From Cupriavidus sp. MP-37 (lineage in GTDB: Bacteria; Pseudomonadota; Gammaproteobacteria; Burkholderiales; Burkholderiaceae): 64,000 nucleotides of DNA. Below are positions 63,210 to 64,000 of the stretch, piece after piece. A program made the position numbers and the translations under genes. How positions within the stretch are numbered: position 1 is the stretch's first letter; each line of letters opens with the position of its first letter. The notes beneath the pieces are model-generated. The model was given only the letters and a program-made list of their open reading frames with translations. It had not been told where the DNA came from and searched no databases. The stretch lies in the NCBI RefSeq assembly GCF_020618415.1, contig NZ_CP085345.1, positions 1,922,001 to 1,986,000 of the forward strand, read 5' to 3'.

Positions 63210-64000
63210 ATGACACTGCTGCCGCCCGTTTCCGACCACTTCCGCCTGCTGGAGAACGGCGAGGAGTATTTTCCGTGCGTGTTCGACGCCATTGCGCGCG
63301 CGCGCGAAAGCGTACTGCTGGAAACTTTTATCCTGTTTGAAGACGAGGTAGGCCACAAATTGCACGCGGCACTGGTGGCAGCCGCGCGCCGCGGCGTGCG
63401 CGTGGCGCTGACGGTGGACGGCTTCGGCTCGCATGACCTGTCGCCTGCCTTTATCGCCGGGCTGGTCGACGCAGGCGTGCAGTTCTGCACATTCTCGCCG
63501 CGACCGCGGCTGTTCGGCGTGCGCACGCATATCTTCCGCCGCATGCACCGCAAGCTGATCGCCGTCGATGCCGAGGTGGCGTTCGTCGGCGGTCTCAACT
63601 TCTCGGCAGAGCACCTGTACCAGTTCGGACCGCGGGCCAAGCAGGACTATGCGGTGGAAATCCGCGGACCGTTCGCGCGCCAGGTGCATGACTTCCTGGT
63701 GCGTGCGATGCCCGGTGACTGTCCGCCGCCGCCGCTGCCCCTGCCTCCGCCCGGGCACGAGGGGGCGGAGCTCCGCACGCATCCCGCACGCGCGTGCCTG
63801 GTCACGCGCGACAACCACCGCCACCGCAACGACATCGAGTTCGCCTACCTGGACGCGATCCGTGCGGCGCGCCGCGAGGTCATCATCGCCAATGCGTACT
63901 TCCTGCCGGGCTACCGGCTGCTGCACGCGCTGTGCGAGGCCGCCGCGCGCGGCGTGCGGGTGCGGCTGCTGCTGCAGGGCAAGCCTGACATGCCGTGGGT
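63210..64000 (+). CDS. clsB: ClsB-like cardiolipin synthase / phospholipase D, 5' part
   Basis: The frame is open to the window end, giving 263 residues. N-terminal segment HFRLLENGEEYFPCVFDAI and the first HKD motif at H113-K115-D120 (MHRKLIAVD) followed by GGLNFS identify the ClsB-type phospholipase D group. The second module has begun (RNDIEFAYLDAIRAARREVIIANAYFLPG) but its HKD motif lies beyond the window. No N-terminal membrane helices are present, unlike ClsA. A proline-rich linker (residues about 173-184) joins the modules. It may join cardiolipin headgroups together with the HKD protein at 781 as a paralogue. Confidence 0.88.
   Translation, partial: MTLLPPVSDHFRLLENGEEYFPCVFDAIARARESVLLETFILFEDEVGHKLHAALVAAARRGVRVALTVDGFGSHDLSPAFIAGLVDAGVQFCTFSPRPRLFGVRTHIFRRMHRKLIAVDAEVAFVGGLNFSAEHLYQFGPRAKQDYAVEIRGPFARQVHDFLVRAMPGDCPPPPLPLPPPGHEGAELRTHPARACLVTRDNHRHRNDIEFAYLDAIRAARREVIIANAYFLPGYRLLHALCEAAARGVRVRLLLQGKPDMPW

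Overview
The window is GC-rich throughout. Its gene content (protocatechuate branch genes, a cytochrome cd1 nitrite reductase cluster, a nar operon with two NarK carriers, H-NS-type and LysR/AraC regulators) fits a betaproteobacterial denitrifier of the Burkholderiaceae, most likely Cupriavidus or a close relative. This assignment rests on gene content and order, not on a database search. No tRNA, rRNA or CRISPR array was seen.

Layout. 1-4.5 kb: end of a LysR regulator, an HKD-motif phospholipase D/cardiolipin synthase-like protein, a chemoreceptor and a small DUF2905 protein. 4.9-12.1 kb: aromatic catabolism, with an AAHS-type carrier, pcaQ divergent from pcaHG, then pcaB, pcaC and pobA; pcaD is absent and the pcaB-pcaC gap holds a REP-like element. 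12.2-21.4 kb (minus strand): nirS-M-C-F-DL-G-H-J-N-E, i.e. cytochrome cd1 plus the whole heme d1 route, tightly coupled by ATGA-type overlaps and preceded by an FNR/NNR-type box. 21.6-26.0 kb: UspA, TerC and a three-domain ACP/acyl-AMP ligase/acyltransferase. 26.2-38.1 kb (minus strand): narK1-narK2-narGHJI followed by a parvulin, a beta-carbonic anhydrase and mobB; nnrS is divergent from narK1. Together nar and nir take nitrate to NO. No nor or nos genes lie in the window.

39.5-54.7 kb is mixed: MFS pump/LysR pair, AraC regulator, lipoprotein, H-NS-like protein, VOC protein, purine permease, small proteins, a BNR-repeat/MoaD-like gene pair, CheV, 1-Cys peroxiredoxin, UspA, SulP and a ribbon-helix-helix protein. 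54.9-56.3 kb: an IS110/IS1111-type insertion sequence sitting in one palindrome of a REP-like composite element. 56.4-64 kb: E2-E1beta-E1alpha of a 2-oxoacid dehydrogenase, a LysR/SDR pair, a MetQ-like binding protein, a small membrane protein and the start of a ClsB-like gene.

The most striking observation is in the insertion sequence. Its non-coding region downstream of the transposase carries, in order, short matches to both target halves around a small hairpin and then to both terminal hexamers of the element around a second hairpin. This is the layout expected of a guide (bridge/seek) RNA. The REP-like composite repeats, two copies of a GATATCCAC-N7-GTGGATAT palindrome and the fused acyl-activating protein are the other main points of interest.
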